The notes under the pieces are model-generated. The model worked only from the letters and a program-made list of their open reading frames with translations. It made no database searches and was not told the origin of the DNA. Shown here piece by piece: positions 51,605-61,800 of a DNA stretch of 64,000 nucleotides. The stretch's first letter is position 1, and every line of letters begins with the position of its first letter. Origin of the DNA: Thalassotalea agarivorans (GTDB lineage: Bacteria; Pseudomonadota; Gammaproteobacteria; Enterobacterales; Alteromonadaceae); assembly GCF_030295955.1 (NCBI RefSeq), contig NZ_AP027363.1, forward strand, positions 1,984,001-2,048,000, in the 5' to 3' direction. Both the position numbers and the translations under genes were made by a program.

Positions 51605-54532
51605 ATGTTTAAGCTTTCAGTATTAAAACAAACATTGATTTTTTTAATGGCATTGGTTTTGTCGCCGTTCTTGCATGCACAAAAATCACATCATGAAACC
51701 CAGTCACTTGATGGGCAATGGCAAATCATTTTTGATAAAGAAAATAATGGAAAGACGCAGCAACTATATAAAAATGCAAACTTCCTCGCACAGAAAAACA
51801 TAAAACCTATCACTGTGCCTAGTGTTTGGGAACGCATAGAAAAAGACTATGAAGGCGTTGCCATATATCGAAAAGCATTCAAGGTGGATGCTGCATGGCA
51901 AGACAACATTGTGCACATAAATTTTGACGCGGTTAATTATCGTGCTGAAGTTTACCTTAATGACCACGTTGTTGGCGTTCATGAAGGCGGCTTTACCCCA
52001 TTTTCATTTCGTATTGATAGTATGCTTCACTTTGATAAAGAAAATGTGATCACATTGCGCGTTGTAGGTCCTATTTTACTTGATACAGACAAAGTAATTG
52101 ATGGTATGGGGGCAATGGAGACGCCACAGTGGCGAGGTGGTATTACCGGTGGCATATGGCAATCTGTACGTTTAATTGCAAGTAAAAAAACCTTTATTGA
52201 CGATCTTTACGTTCACACTAATCTAGCAACAAATGAAACCAATGTAGCATTGGAAATCACTAATTTTGATGAGTTCTACAGCAAAGACACCGTCCGTATA
52301 GATATAGAAGAAGTAACATCAGGAAAAATCGTTGCAACACAGAAGCTCGACCGCTCTTTTCAACCAGGTAAGAATGCTGTCGCGACCACTATAAAAATCA
52401 AAAACCCTCAATATTGGTCTCCTGACTCGCCCTTTTTATACAAAGCCATAGTTACCCTAATACGAGACGGCGAAAAGAGTCATGCCGTTAGTGACCGATT
52501 TGGATATAGAGAATTTACAATCCAAGACAAACGTTTTTACTTGAATGGCAAAGAAACCTACGTAAAAGCGGTGTTTTTAGAAGGGGTTTATCCAGTAGGT
52601 GTGGCAACACCTATCGATTTAGCTATGGCACGAAAAGAAATCCAACTCGCCAAAGAAGCCGGTTTTAATATGATACGCCCGTGGCGAAGACCACCACAAC
52701 CAGAGTGGTTAGACTTAGCCGACGAAATGGGCGTTATGGTGATTGGCTCGCCGGTATTGGAGTGTATGGATTTACCAGTAAACACGCCGGATCTTCCACG
52801 ACGAGTAAACTTCGAAATTACTGAAACCATACGTAAAGACAGAAACCGTCCATCTATTGTGATGTGGGAGCTGTTTAATGAATTACGACGCCCTATCTTG
52901 AAACAAATGATGGCTGAAACGGCAATGCTTGCGCGCGACAACGATCCAAGCCGCTTGATCCTCGACGAGTCTGGTGGCTGGGCCTTTGGCGCTAAAGTAT
53001 ATCTACCTCACAGCCGAAAATTTGAACACTTCAATGATGTGCATACCTATCCAGGACCAAATATGACCAACCTTTGGTATGACAAATTTTTAGGTGTCGG
53101 CCATACCGCACAACAAAGGAAAGCGTTAGGCATTAAAGGCAAGCCTATTGGTCACAATGTCAAAGAAAATGTCACCAGTTTTGTTTCTGAGCTCGGTTAT
53201 GGCAGTTACGTAGACTATACGCGTGTTAATGCGCAATTTGCTGAGCAAGGCAATCCCATTGTGCCAGCAACTCGCTATCACAAAAAGTTAGGGCAACAGT
53301 TAGAACAAACTATCACTACTGAATTATCTAACGTATATCAGTCGCCCACGGCCTTTTATCATGAACAGCAAGAAATTCATGCACTAGCTAACGCTAGAAT
53401 GATTGAAGCGACACGGGCAAATGCCAATGTAACAGGCTACTGCGTCCATGCGCTTACTGGTGGTGATTGGATTATGGGCGCAGGAATTTTAGACTTGTGG
53501 CGAAATCCAAAAGAAGCCGTCTATGAAAAAACCAAAGCCGCGAATCAACCTCGTATTCTTTCCTTGCGCACGTTTCCACGAAATGCCTATGTTGGCAGCG
53601 CAATTAAACTGTCGGTGACGGGTATAAATGATTTAAGCGGATTAACGGCAACTTTGCATGTTGAAGTAACAGACGCCCATGGCAACGCCATTTGGCAACA
53701 TAAAAAAGCTGTTGACTATCGCCGTCATGTATCTCAGTTAATGCAAGATGCTACAGATAAAATTATGCGCGCCGGCAAGTATTTAGTAACTGCTACCCTA
53801 AGTGAAAACGGTAAGACAATTACACAAAACACGATCGAATTCGATGTATTTGATTTACCTACTTTGAGTAAAAACCCGATTGCGATAGTCGACGAAACAG
53901 GCAGATTACGCCAGTATTTAACTGACCAAAATCAGGCAATTATCGGTTTTACTGACAATTTAGCCATAGACGTTCCAGTCATAGTTGCATTAAAACAAAA
54001 CCAAGACTATCGAACGTTAAATCAACAATTACAAAGGTTTGCAGAGCGTGGCGGGCACGTGATTTACTTGCAATTTCCGTATCAACGTCCGAAATGGAAC
54101 AGTGGCGTGCTAAGTCGAGGTTACAGCCAGTTCTTGCCTTTTGAAGTAGACATTAAAGCGTCGTCGGGACTATGGGCAGGCATGTCCCATGTTGTCGCCG
54201 AGCATCCCATTTTCGAGAAATTGCCACAAAACCAAGCGATGTACGGCGTATATGAAAACGTAAGAGCAAAAATGTCGATGGTGGGCATTGAACATGACCA
54301 CATCGTAACTGTCGTTGCCAATGACAACTTTCCAGATATGACATTGATGAAACGACATTATGCTGGCCCTGGCGACGTATGGACGGGAACAGACATCACA
54401 AGCGTAAAGCTTGGCCGAGGAGAGATATGGTTAAACACACTAGAGTTGATACCTCATTTATCTCGTGATCCTGTCGCTGACATCATTACAAACAACTTAA
54501 TTAACTATGTATTAAAACGCGTACAAAAATAA
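51605..54532 (+). CDS. GH2-family glycoside hydrolase (secreted, not LacZ type)
   Basis: 975 residues. Signal peptide about 1-25 (cleavage after LHA). Sugar-binding jelly roll (ITVPSVWERIEKDYEGVAIYRKAF), Ig-like domain, and a TIM barrel with acid/base E426 in WELFNELRRP and nucleophile E529 in FVSELGYGSY. The C-terminal 350 residues form additional beta domains. It differs from the neighbouring LacZ-type enzyme in motif and length, so it probably acts on a different linkage or a substituted sugar (galactosidase, glucuronidase or similar). The substrate is unassigned. Confidence 0.85.
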   Translation: MFKLSVLKQTLIFLMALVLSPFLHAQKSHHETQSLDGQWQIIFDKENNGKTQQLYKNANFLAQKNIKPITVPSVWERIEKDYEGVAIYRKAFKVDAAWQDNIVHINFDAVNYRAEVYLNDHVVGVHEGGFTPFSFRIDSMLHFDKENVITLRVVGPILLDTDKVIDGMGAMETPQWRGGITGGIWQSVRLIASKKTFIDDLYVHTNLATNETNVALEITNFDEFYSKDTVRIDIEEVTSGKIVATQKLDRSFQPGKNAVATTIKIKNPQYWSPDSPFLYKAIVTLIRDGEKSHAVSDRFGYREFTIQDKRFYLNGKETYVKAVFLEGVYPVGVATPIDLAMARKEIQLAKEAGFNMIRPWRRPPQPEWLDLADEMGVMVIGSPVLECMDLPVNTPDLPRRVNFEITETIRKDRNRPSIVMWELFNELRRPILKQMMAETAMLARDNDPSRLILDESGGWAFGAKVYLPHSRKFEHFNDVHTYPGPNMTNLWYDKFLGVGHTAQQRKALGIKGKPIGHNVKENVTSFVSELGYGSYVDYTRVNAQFAEQGNPIVPATRYHKKLGQQLEQTITTELSNVYQSPTAFYHEQQEIHALANARMIEATRANANVTGYCVHALTGGDWIMGAGILDLWRNPKEAVYEKTKAANQPRILSLRTFPRNAYVGSAIKLSVTGINDLSGLTATLHVEVTDAHGNAIWQHKKAVDYRRHVSQLMQDATDKIMRAGKYLVTATLSENGKTITQNTIEFDVFDLPTLSKNPIAIVDETGRLRQYLTDQNQAIIGFTDNLAIDVPVIVALKQNQDYRTLNQQLQRFAERGGHVIYLQFPYQRPKWNSGVLSRGYSQFLPFEVDIKASSGLWAGMSHVVAEHPIFEKLPQNQAMYGVYENVRAKMSMVGIEHDHIVTVVANDNFPDMTLMKRHYAGPGDVWTGTDITSVKLGRGEIWLNTLELIPHLSRDPVADIITNNLINYVLKRVQK

Positions 54533-54544
54533 AAAGGCGGTCAT

Positions 54545-55987
54545 ATGCATTTAAAGAAAACAATAACAAGAAGAACATTACTTAAAGCATCTTTATCGCT
54601 TTCTGCTGGCGCGTGCTTAAGCTCAACTGGCCTAGTCAGCGTAGCAAATGCAACGGAGCTACTTTCTGATGGTAGCGGTGACTATAAAGCCTTGGTCTAT
54701 ATTTTACTTGCTGGTGGCAATGACGCGCATAACACCTTAGTTCCTATGGGGAGCAATGCGCTGCGTTCGCGCTATGAGCAACATCGTGGCAATGTCGCCA
54801 TTAGTGAAGACGTTCTACACCCAATCAATGTTACAAAAGCCGCACCCATATACGGCGGTGGCGAGCAATCAACGTTTGGGTTACACCCAAGTTGTAGTGG
54901 CTTAGCCTCACTCTTTAACAATGGTGAGCTATCGTTTATTTGCAATACCGGCAATTTACTTGCACCGACATCTCGCCAGCAATTTTTAGACAAGTCGGTG
55001 GCGCTACCTCCTCAGTTGTTTTCTCATTCAGACCAACAGCGTCAGTTTCAAAGTGAACCCAGTGCACGATTTAACTATGGCTGGGGCGGAAAAGTCGCAG
55101 AGCTATTAAGTGCTCAAAACCCCGATCAAAATGTATCACCGCTAATTTCGCTGTCGGGGCTAAACACCTTCCAAGTTAGCGAAGGTGGTTCGCTTAATAC
55201 CTTTACCCTTGGTTTAAATGGCATAGAGAACATTCGCGGCAATTCTGGTCACAATAAAACTATGCTAGACACGCTATTTTCTGAATCAAACAGCACTCGT
55301 CACTTGATGGCAGAAAAATACGCACAGACTTTTGGTAGCGTAAAGAAGGCGCAAGCGGTGATTAATGACGCCTTTGATGTTGCCGAAAGTAACGGCGTAG
55401 ACTATGACCAGTTATTTGAAAATGCTGACACAAAATTAGGCAAGGCGCTTAAGACCATCGCCAAAATGATTGCAGGTAAACAATCAAACACCAACAAACG
55501 TCCTATTTACTACGTAACACTTAGCGGATTTGATACCCACCAAAACTTGTTATCGGACCAATCGTCACAACTTTATGACGTAGACCAAGCGATCACGGCA
55601 TTTAAACAGGCGCTATCGGCACAAGGTGACTTTGATCAGGTCGTAACATTTATCGGTTCAGAATTTGGTCGCACATTGACGCCTAATGATAGCACTGAAG
55701 ATGCCGGTACAGACCATGCTTGGGGAGGCATGGCAATGATTATGGGAGGTGCAATTAACGGCGGTCAATTATTTGGCGAACACCCCGATCTCAATGTAGG
55801 CCAGGGACTGGACGTAGATAGTGCACGAGGTAGATGGATACCAACTACACCAACAAGTTACATCAATGCTCACATTGCCCATTGGTTTGGTGTTGACAAA
55901 GCAGAGCTCGCAGACATTTTTCCGTCACTGAGCAACTTTGAAGACCCGTTTAGCGACGCACTAAATCTAGCATTATTTAAGGAGTAA
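54545..55987 (+). CDS. DUF1501 protein, Tat-exported
   Basis: 480 residues. A twin-arginine signal is clear: ITRRTLLKASLSLSAGACL at about 7-25, then cleavage near VANATE. The mature part shows DUF1501 blocks: YILLAGGNDAHNTLVPMG, ISLSGLNTF, VTLSGFDTHQNLL and GSEFGRTLTPNDSTEDAGTDHAWGG, with His and Asp clusters suggesting metal binding. As I recall, DUF1501 belongs to the alkaline phosphatase/sulfatase superfamily, so a hydrolase role is plausible. Tat export means it folds, probably with cofactor, in the cytoplasm. It is paired with the next gene. Confidence 0.85.
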   Translation: MHLKKTITRRTLLKASLSLSAGACLSSTGLVSVANATELLSDGSGDYKALVYILLAGGNDAHNTLVPMGSNALRSRYEQHRGNVAISEDVLHPINVTKAAPIYGGGEQSTFGLHPSCSGLASLFNNGELSFICNTGNLLAPTSRQQFLDKSVALPPQLFSHSDQQRQFQSEPSARFNYGWGGKVAELLSAQNPDQNVSPLISLSGLNTFQVSEGGSLNTFTLGLNGIENIRGNSGHNKTMLDTLFSESNSTRHLMAEKYAQTFGSVKKAQAVINDAFDVAESNGVDYDQLFENADTKLGKALKTIAKMIAGKQSNTNKRPIYYVTLSGFDTHQNLLSDQSSQLYDVDQAITAFKQALSAQGDFDQVVTFIGSEFGRTLTPNDSTEDAGTDHAWGGMAMIMGGAINGGQLFGEHPDLNVGQGLDVDSARGRWIPTTPTSYINAHIAHWFGVDKAELADIFPSLSNFEDPFSDALNLALFKE

Positions 55988-55990
55988 GCC

Positions 55991-58597
55991 ATGAAAAATT
56001 TAATAACTACAATCGCGCTGATGGCATTTGCTCTAAACCTTTCTGCTTGTGGCGGTAGTTCAGGAGAAGACACACCGCCACCAGCGCCGCCAATAGAGCC
56101 GCCAGCCAAGGTTATCCCGACAATTTCTATTGATATTGTTGAAGCAAATGCAATTGAAAAAAGTGGAAAAATTGCCAAGTTTAAGCTTTCTAGAGATTCG
56201 GGCGATGAAGCGATTTCTGTCGATTTCACCCTAAGTGATACAGCTGATGGTATTGCTGGTAATGAAGATATTGCAATGCTTTATAGCGACGGCGGTGAAG
56301 TCACAGATAGCTTGATGTTACTCGCTAATCAAAACAGCCGTGTAATAGAAGTTCATGCTAGCAAGGATAACCTCTTTGAAGTGGTTGAAACACTCACCGT
56401 TAAATTAAGCGCTAATGAGCAGTACCAACTTGCAAACGAGCACACAGTAGACATTACAGTAGCTGATGCGGAAAATATAAATGACAATGGTAAGGTGTTT
56501 TTGGGCTACTTTAGCGCCCAGTCTGGGGTATCAACGGTGGCTAGTGGTGTCGCTTCGCTTGTTGTGCAAGGAGACAATGAGCAAGCAACGCTTAGCTATT
56601 CCTTTGACAACTTGTCGACGGCACAGACAGATCAGCATATCCACCTAGCGCCTCATGGTGCCATGATAAAGGATATCGAACATAAAGGTTCGATTTCAAA
56701 TTATGTGTGGGACCTTTCACCAAGTGGGCCATTTACCACAAAGCAACAATTAATCGATGCTTTATACGCTGGTGAACTTTACATAAATATTCACACCGCT
56801 AATTATCCCGAAGGTGAAATATATGCCACCTTCAATTATGACAATTCGGTACAACCACCGCAGCAATCGACCTTTACAGCAGCCGATTTAGAGCGTGATA
56901 TTGTCCGTTTTCTAAACCAATCTACCTTTGGCGCAACACCGCAGGAAGTTGATGCACTAAAGGCGCAAATGGATGATTCTGGCAGCAACAGAATTCAGGT
57001 ATACGACGCCTGGATTGAAAAACAATTTGCGCTAACGCCAACATCGATGCTCTCACTCACCGACGCTACCAATACACACTTTTCAGAGGAAGATGGTTGG
57101 CATGCAAGGCGAGATGCCTTCTGGCCTATTGCCGTGTATGCAGATGACCAACTAAGACACAGAATGGCCTTTGCATTAAGTGAAATACTAGTGATTGGCG
57201 ATGAAGTTAACAAGATTAGAAATGCTCACCGTGGCGTTGCTAGCTATTGGGATATGCTTGCAGGCAATGCCTTTGGTCACTACACGGTGTTACTGGAAGA
57301 TACCTCGCGTCACCCAATCATGGGCTTTTGGCTCAGTCATCTGAGAAATACTAAAGCCGACGCCGAGCAAGGCACCTTCCCTGATGAGAATTATGCTCGA
57401 GAAATTATGCAACTCTTTAGCTTTGGTCTTGTGCATAGGCAACAAAATGGCGGCATCAAGTTAAATGAAAGCAACTTACCTGCTCCAACATACGACAACG
57501 ACACGATTAAAGCACTCGCGAGAGTTTTTACGGGTTTAAGTTTTAGCTACGTAACGTTAAATGACGAGAAAACTAAAAACCAATACTTTAATCGCTACCC
57601 TAGCGTCAAAGAAAACCAGTATCGCTGGATTGAACCCATGATATTCTTTGCAGAGCAGCATGATTTTGAGCAAAAAACCTTGTTTACCGATGGCAGTACT
57701 GCAATTGAAATTCCTGCTCGTGAAGCAAGCGTTGAAAATGCCGATCAAGAGCTTACGGAGGTTATTGAGTATATTGTAGCGCACAGCTCAACTGCGCCTA
57801 TGATAGCTGAACAATTAATTAAGCGCTTTGTTACGTCAAACCCTAGCCCTGATTATATAGAACGCGTGGCCCAAGCTTTTGGCACAAAAGGCGACATGCG
57901 TGCAACGATTAAAGCTATTCTGCTCGATCCAGAAGCACGTAACCCTAGCGTGTTTTACTCTACAACGCACGGCAAAGTGAAAGAACCTGTCATTCGCTTT
58001 ACTGCACTGATGCGTTTGCTAGAGGCATACTCCAGCATAACGCTATACGAGCAAGGTATAAACGCGTCTCAGCTCGCACAATTTGCAGACAATGCTACTC
58101 TGCTAAGAGTGGGTGATATAAACATTGGGCAGTATAGTTTAGGGGCAGACTCTGTATTTAACTTTTTCCAACCTGACTACACGCCACCTGGTGCGCTTGC
58201 TAATGCCTCACTTGTAGCGCCAGAACTGCAACTTATGACTGAAAGTCAATTAGTGTCTACCCTCAACGCTAGCTATCAATTAATCGATGCTGGTTTTGCT
58301 CGTTGGTCGTCATTTAACAAAAGTAGCTATAGCCAGCAGCAAGTTGCAGTAAAACTTTCTTATCATTATCTTAATGTGTTACATAGCCAGACGAGTGGCA
58401 GTGACCACGACAAAGCTAAGGCCGTGGTTGATCACTTAGATAGATATTTAAATGCCGGACAATTATCACAGCCTGATAATAGTGAAAGCTATCAAGCTAT
58501 CATTGACGCCGTTGTTGCTACGTCCACTGTTAATGAAAAACTAAAATTAGCGGTCTACGGCGTATTTAATGCGCCTGAAAGTCTTGTGCAGCAATAA
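55991..58597 (+). CDS. DUF1800 lipoprotein with CHRD and Calx-beta-like domains
   Basis: 868 residues. Lipobox LSAC with C20, then a Pro-rich linker. Residues about 38-155 resemble a Calx-beta domain; 160-278 match a CHRD domain (GKVFLGYFSAQSG and the HIHLAPHG and NIHTANYPEGEIYATF blocks). From about 290 (RDIVRFLNQSTFGATPQEVDAL) to the end is DUF1800, including YAREIMQLFSFGLVHRQ, RVFTGLSF and FGTKGDMRATIKAILLDPEAR. DUF1501 and DUF1800 genes commonly occur as a pair of unknown function. It starts 3 bp after the DUF1501 stop and the next gene abuts it. Confidence 0.82.
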   Translation: MKNLITTIALMAFALNLSACGGSSGEDTPPPAPPIEPPAKVIPTISIDIVEANAIEKSGKIAKFKLSRDSGDEAISVDFTLSDTADGIAGNEDIAMLYSDGGEVTDSLMLLANQNSRVIEVHASKDNLFEVVETLTVKLSANEQYQLANEHTVDITVADAENINDNGKVFLGYFSAQSGVSTVASGVASLVVQGDNEQATLSYSFDNLSTAQTDQHIHLAPHGAMIKDIEHKGSISNYVWDLSPSGPFTTKQQLIDALYAGELYINIHTANYPEGEIYATFNYDNSVQPPQQSTFTAADLERDIVRFLNQSTFGATPQEVDALKAQMDDSGSNRIQVYDAWIEKQFALTPTSMLSLTDATNTHFSEEDGWHARRDAFWPIAVYADDQLRHRMAFALSEILVIGDEVNKIRNAHRGVASYWDMLAGNAFGHYTVLLEDTSRHPIMGFWLSHLRNTKADAEQGTFPDENYAREIMQLFSFGLVHRQQNGGIKLNESNLPAPTYDNDTIKALARVFTGLSFSYVTLNDEKTKNQYFNRYPSVKENQYRWIEPMIFFAEQHDFEQKTLFTDGSTAIEIPAREASVENADQELTEVIEYIVAHSSTAPMIAEQLIKRFVTSNPSPDYIERVAQAFGTKGDMRATIKAILLDPEARNPSVFYSTTHGKVKEPVIRFTALMRLLEAYSSITLYEQGINASQLAQFADNATLLRVGDINIGQYSLGADSVFNFFQPDYTPPGALANASLVAPELQLMTESQLVSTLNASYQLIDAGFARWSSFNKSSYSQQQVAVKLSYHYLNVLHSQTSGSDHDKAKAVVDHLDRYLNAGQLSQPDNSESYQAIIDAVVATSTVNEKLKLAVYGVFNAPESLVQQ

Positions 58598-60118
58598 ATG
58601 AGTACCAGTAAAATGAAATTCATAACGTCACTATCGTTAATCTTAGGCATACTCGCCTTTCAACCAGCCTACGCCTTGGTATCGTTAGCAAAAGTTATTG
58701 CTGATCATATGGTAATCCAACGAGGCGAACCGGTTAACTTATGGGGCCACGCAGCACCTAAAGAAGACATTAGCGTCTTCTTTAAAGGGGCAACATATCG
58801 TGCGCAAGCCGACAAACAAGGAAATTGGTTAGTCACCTTACCAGCACAAGCGGCTAGTACTGGACATACTATTAAGGTAGTTGGCGTTAACACTATAACG
58901 CTCTCTGATATCGCCTTTGGCGACGTATTTTTAGCGGGCGGTCAATCCAATATGGCGTATACCTTAGAACAGGTTATCTCGCGTTTCCCAGATGAAAAGC
59001 ATCAAAAAAGCTATCCCGATATTCGACACTTCAAAGTACAGCGAAATTATAACTTTAACGGAGAACAACGCGATATAAAGCATGGAAAATGGCTACAAGC
59101 GAGCGCATCGACTATCGGCCAGTTTTCAGCCGTGTCCTGGTTTTTTGCAAAAGAACTAGCGCAATATCGTGATGTCCCTATCGGCATTATATCGTCAAAT
59201 GTAGGTGCCTCTCCGGTAGAATCTTGGATGAGTCTCTCAGCTTTGTCGCTTTTTCCAAACGCGCAAACGTTAGCTCAACAGTTGCAAAATAGCGAATTCA
59301 AGGAGCAACTTTTAGCGCAGTATAAAGCGAAGCGGCAAGCTTGGCGTAAAGCAAACCCTAACAAAAAGCTTCCCTATTCCATCAACCGAGCAACGCAGTT
59401 GGATTTTAAGCCAACGGGTTTTTACAACGCGATGATAGCACCGCTTCAGCCAATGAGATTTAAAGGTGTAATTTGGTATCAAGGGGAAAGCAACACGAAC
59501 AAGCCAAATGATTATGCCAAGCGTTTTTCTACTTTAATCGCGTCTTGGCGACAGCTTTTTGAACAACCTAACCTCCCTTTCATGTTCGTGCAATTAGCTA
59601 ACTTCCGTCTGCCTGATGAGCAGCCCAAAGACAGCAACTGGGCAATTTTACGTGATCAGCAAACACAAGTGTTTAAAACCATACCACATACAGCAATGGC
59701 CTTAGCGATTGATGTTGGCGAACGACACGACATTCACCCCAAAGACAAAGAAACCGTAGGTAAACGACTCGCATTAGGCGCACGTTACCTAGCTTATGGC
59801 GAAAAAGACGTTTCGTTTGTCAGCCCTATGTTGTTAAGCGCTGAGGTAAATAATAATCAAGTACTCATTCATCTTGAACATATAGGTAAAGGATTAAAAG
59901 TACAGGGTAATGAACTCAAAGGGTTTGCCATTGCTGGGCAAGATAAACAGTTTCGATGGGCCAAAGCGTCTTTGACGACAAGCGGCGTAAAGGTGTGGCA
60001 TAACGACATCAGTCAACCAAAGTTTGTACGATACGCCTGGGCAGACAATCCTGAACAGGCTAACTTATTTAGCGCGGATGGCCTACCAGCAACCCCCTTT
60101 GAGGTAGCCTTACCATAG
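58598..60118 (+). CDS. Sialate O-acetylesterase-like SGNH carbohydrate esterase
   Basis: 506 residues. Signal peptide around residues 6-27 (FITSLSLILGILAFQPAYA); ATG 58613 is an alternative start. LAGGQSNMAYTLEQ contains the SGNH nucleophile S117, and GVIWYQGESNTNKPNDY is the second family block. N- and C-terminal beta domains surround the hydrolase core. It probably removes acetyl groups from sugars of the same glycan rather than from sialic acid. Last gene of the operon. Confidence 0.85.
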   Translation: MSTSKMKFITSLSLILGILAFQPAYALVSLAKVIADHMVIQRGEPVNLWGHAAPKEDISVFFKGATYRAQADKQGNWLVTLPAQAASTGHTIKVVGVNTITLSDIAFGDVFLAGGQSNMAYTLEQVISRFPDEKHQKSYPDIRHFKVQRNYNFNGEQRDIKHGKWLQASASTIGQFSAVSWFFAKELAQYRDVPIGIISSNVGASPVESWMSLSALSLFPNAQTLAQQLQNSEFKEQLLAQYKAKRQAWRKANPNKKLPYSINRATQLDFKPTGFYNAMIAPLQPMRFKGVIWYQGESNTNKPNDYAKRFSTLIASWRQLFEQPNLPFMFVQLANFRLPDEQPKDSNWAILRDQQTQVFKTIPHTAMALAIDVGERHDIHPKDKETVGKRLALGARYLAYGEKDVSFVSPMLLSAEVNNNQVLIHLEHIGKGLKVQGNELKGFAIAGQDKQFRWAKASLTTSGVKVWHNDISQPKFVRYAWADNPEQANLFSADGLPATPFEVALP

Positions 60119-60164
60119 AGCTAATATACAAAATAGAGACGGAACAATACTGCTCTAAACCGAT

Positions 60165-60197
60165 AAGCGCAGTAATTCTGCGCTTCAATAGCTTTTT
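60165..60197 (+). terminator. Probable terminator of the polysaccharide operon
   Basis: AAGCGCAG/CTGCGCTT perfect 8-bp stem with a 5-nt loop, then a short spacer and TTTTT. It lies 46 bp after the esterase stop, between convergent genes. The spacer before the T run weakens the call. Confidence 0.55.
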
Positions 60198-60872
60198 CTA
60201 CTGTGCGCTACTAAGTTGGTCTGCTTCAGCGCCACGTTGACACTCAAACTCATTATCACTAATGGCATTCTTTATTAAATCAAGTTGAAATTGATTTAGC
60301 TCAACATTGCTAATTTCTGCAGAAATACGAGATTTTTCATCATTGATGATCTCTGTTAATGCGGCATTTACTGCTTTGATTTCACCATTATCTAAACCAC
60401 TTTTTAATATTTTTAGAAGATTTAAACTACGTGCATCACTAACCAACTGCAGTCCTTGCTGTTCCTTGATGTATGAAGCTTTGTTGATGTAGTAAAAATG
60501 AGATACGAAGCTACCAATAGCGACAATTCCAGATAAAATAGCTATACCTAAAAAATGGTGTTTAGTTAAAACTACTTTTGCAAAAAGTAACTTACTGGGC
60601 TTTGTCTGCTTGTTAGGTTCAACTTTTCTAAAAACCTTTAAAAGTGCTACCAAGGCAGTAAGATTTAACGCAAACCCTAGACTTAACAACAAACTTAATG
60701 TTAAGAAATTCACCTTATAATCCAACAAAAAGTAACTCCAAGGATAGGAAAGTACCTGCATATTGACTTCTATTGGATCAAAGCCCAGATTTAAAAATTT
60801 TTCGTTAATGAAATGCCAACTTACGAATATCAAAAAGAAAGCACTAAAACGTATAATAAATAATTTAAACAT
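60198..60872 (-). CDS. Unrecognised membrane protein
   Basis: 224 residues. Three or four hydrophobic helices: about 5-22, a weaker one at 40-55, 56-82 and 107-127. A C-terminal soluble region of about 95 residues is charged and probably helical (LKILKSGLDNGEIKAVNAALTEIINDEKSR), ending with CQRGAEADQ. No family recognised. It converges on the operon and its base usage is AT-rich compared with neighbours. Confidence 0.7.
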   Translation of the reverse strand: MFKLFIIRFSAFFLIFVSWHFINEKFLNLGFDPIEVNMQVLSYPWSYFLLDYKVNFLTLSLLLSLGFALNLTALVALLKVFRKVEPNKQTKPSKLLFAKVVLTKHHFLGIAILSGIVAIGSFVSHFYYINKASYIKEQQGLQLVSDARSLNLLKILKSGLDNGEIKAVNAALTEIINDEKSRISAEISNVELNQFQLDLIKNAISDNEFECQRGAEADQLSSAQ

Positions 60873-60961
60873 ACTTATAGTCTAACAACGTAACCCCCCC
60901 TTAATAAGGATGAACAATACCAGGCTGAAATGTTGATGAACGAAATCAGCAAACATTTTTC

Positions 60962-61414
60962 TCAATTATTAGCCTGTTTTTGTGCAAGATTGGCAACTTT
61001 GGCTAGAGCCTCTTTAAACGAATGCTCTCCATCCTGCAAAAAGTAGCCATACCATTGGCTTTTATACTCTGAGACGAAAATTAGAACCCTAGACTTTATC
61101 GTTGCACTACCTGAACCACATCCACTAAATATAACTTTTCTAGGAACGTCTTTTCCTTTTAAAATATTGAGAGGGGTAATATCAAATATCATTCTTTCGC
61201 CAACTATTAAAGGAAGGTCTGAACCTTCTTTAATAGGCCTTTCTAATGAACGTATTGCCTTCTCAAAATCTGGGTAAAAAACTCCGGTAATAACTCCTTC
61301 ATAAACAAATTCCGAGCTTGAATAATGCGATTCTATTGATTTTTCTTTATATCTACAGGCAACAGAAGTAGAACTAAAAATTATCAAAAATAATAGAAAA
61401 CTGAGATTTTTCAT
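60962..61414 (-). CDS. Unrecognised secreted protein, NTR-like features
   Basis: 150 residues from ATG 61414 (a slightly longer in-frame start exists at 61423). Signal peptide about 1-19 ending in SVAC, so the mature chain would start with a cysteine: either a lipoprotein-like end or the N-terminal Cys of a netrin/TIMP-type fold. The pattern FVYEGVITGV, IFDITPLNILKG and VIFSGCGSG with a later LIFVSEY resembles bacterial NTR-like proteins. Weak resemblance only. Confidence 0.65.
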   Translation of the reverse strand: MKNLSFLLFLIIFSSTSVACRYKEKSIESHYSSSEFVYEGVITGVFYPDFEKAIRSLERPIKEGSDLPLIVGERMIFDITPLNILKGKDVPRKVIFSGCGSGSATIKSRVLIFVSEYKSQWYGYFLQDGEHSFKEALAKVANLAQKQANN

Positions 61415-61530
61415 AACGCCCACCGACTCCTAATCACGCGTCGTATAACACTTGACTACAATTAAGTATGTACAAACGCCAAACAAGTATTTTGCGTTTG
61501 TACCCTATTGCGCTGGATAGAATGTATGCG

Positions 61531-61800
61531 TCATTTTTTAGTTGGTTTAGGAGAGAAAAAACCTACTGCCAGTACACAAAGTACGCTCAACACCCAATAC
61601 AATTTCACATTACCATCCCAACCGTTAACTAAATTGAAATAGTCGTGTGAACTTAAACAATCGGCTAACGGTTCTTGTTCGCACAACTTCACTAAATTTA
61701 TCGCATCACTAGCTATCTCTATTTGCCCTCCAACTAGCAAAGCAGAAATTGTAGCTAGGCCTACCATCACCGCAAGAAACAACCGCCCTTTTAAATTCAT
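61531..61800 (-). CDS. Unrecognised small membrane protein
   Basis: 89 residues from ATG 61800 (93 from 61812). Two hydrophobic helices at about 5-25 and 66-81, with a loop of about 40 residues holding two cysteines (LCEQEPLADCLSS) that could form a periplasmic disulfide. The C-terminus is basic (SPKPTKK). No family recognised. It lies between the operon and the minus-strand sulfatases. Confidence 0.6.
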   Translation of the reverse strand: MNLKGRLFLAVMVGLATISALLVGGQIEIASDAINLVKLCEQEPLADCLSSHDYFNLVNGWDGNVKLYWVLSVLCVLAVGFFSPKPTKK

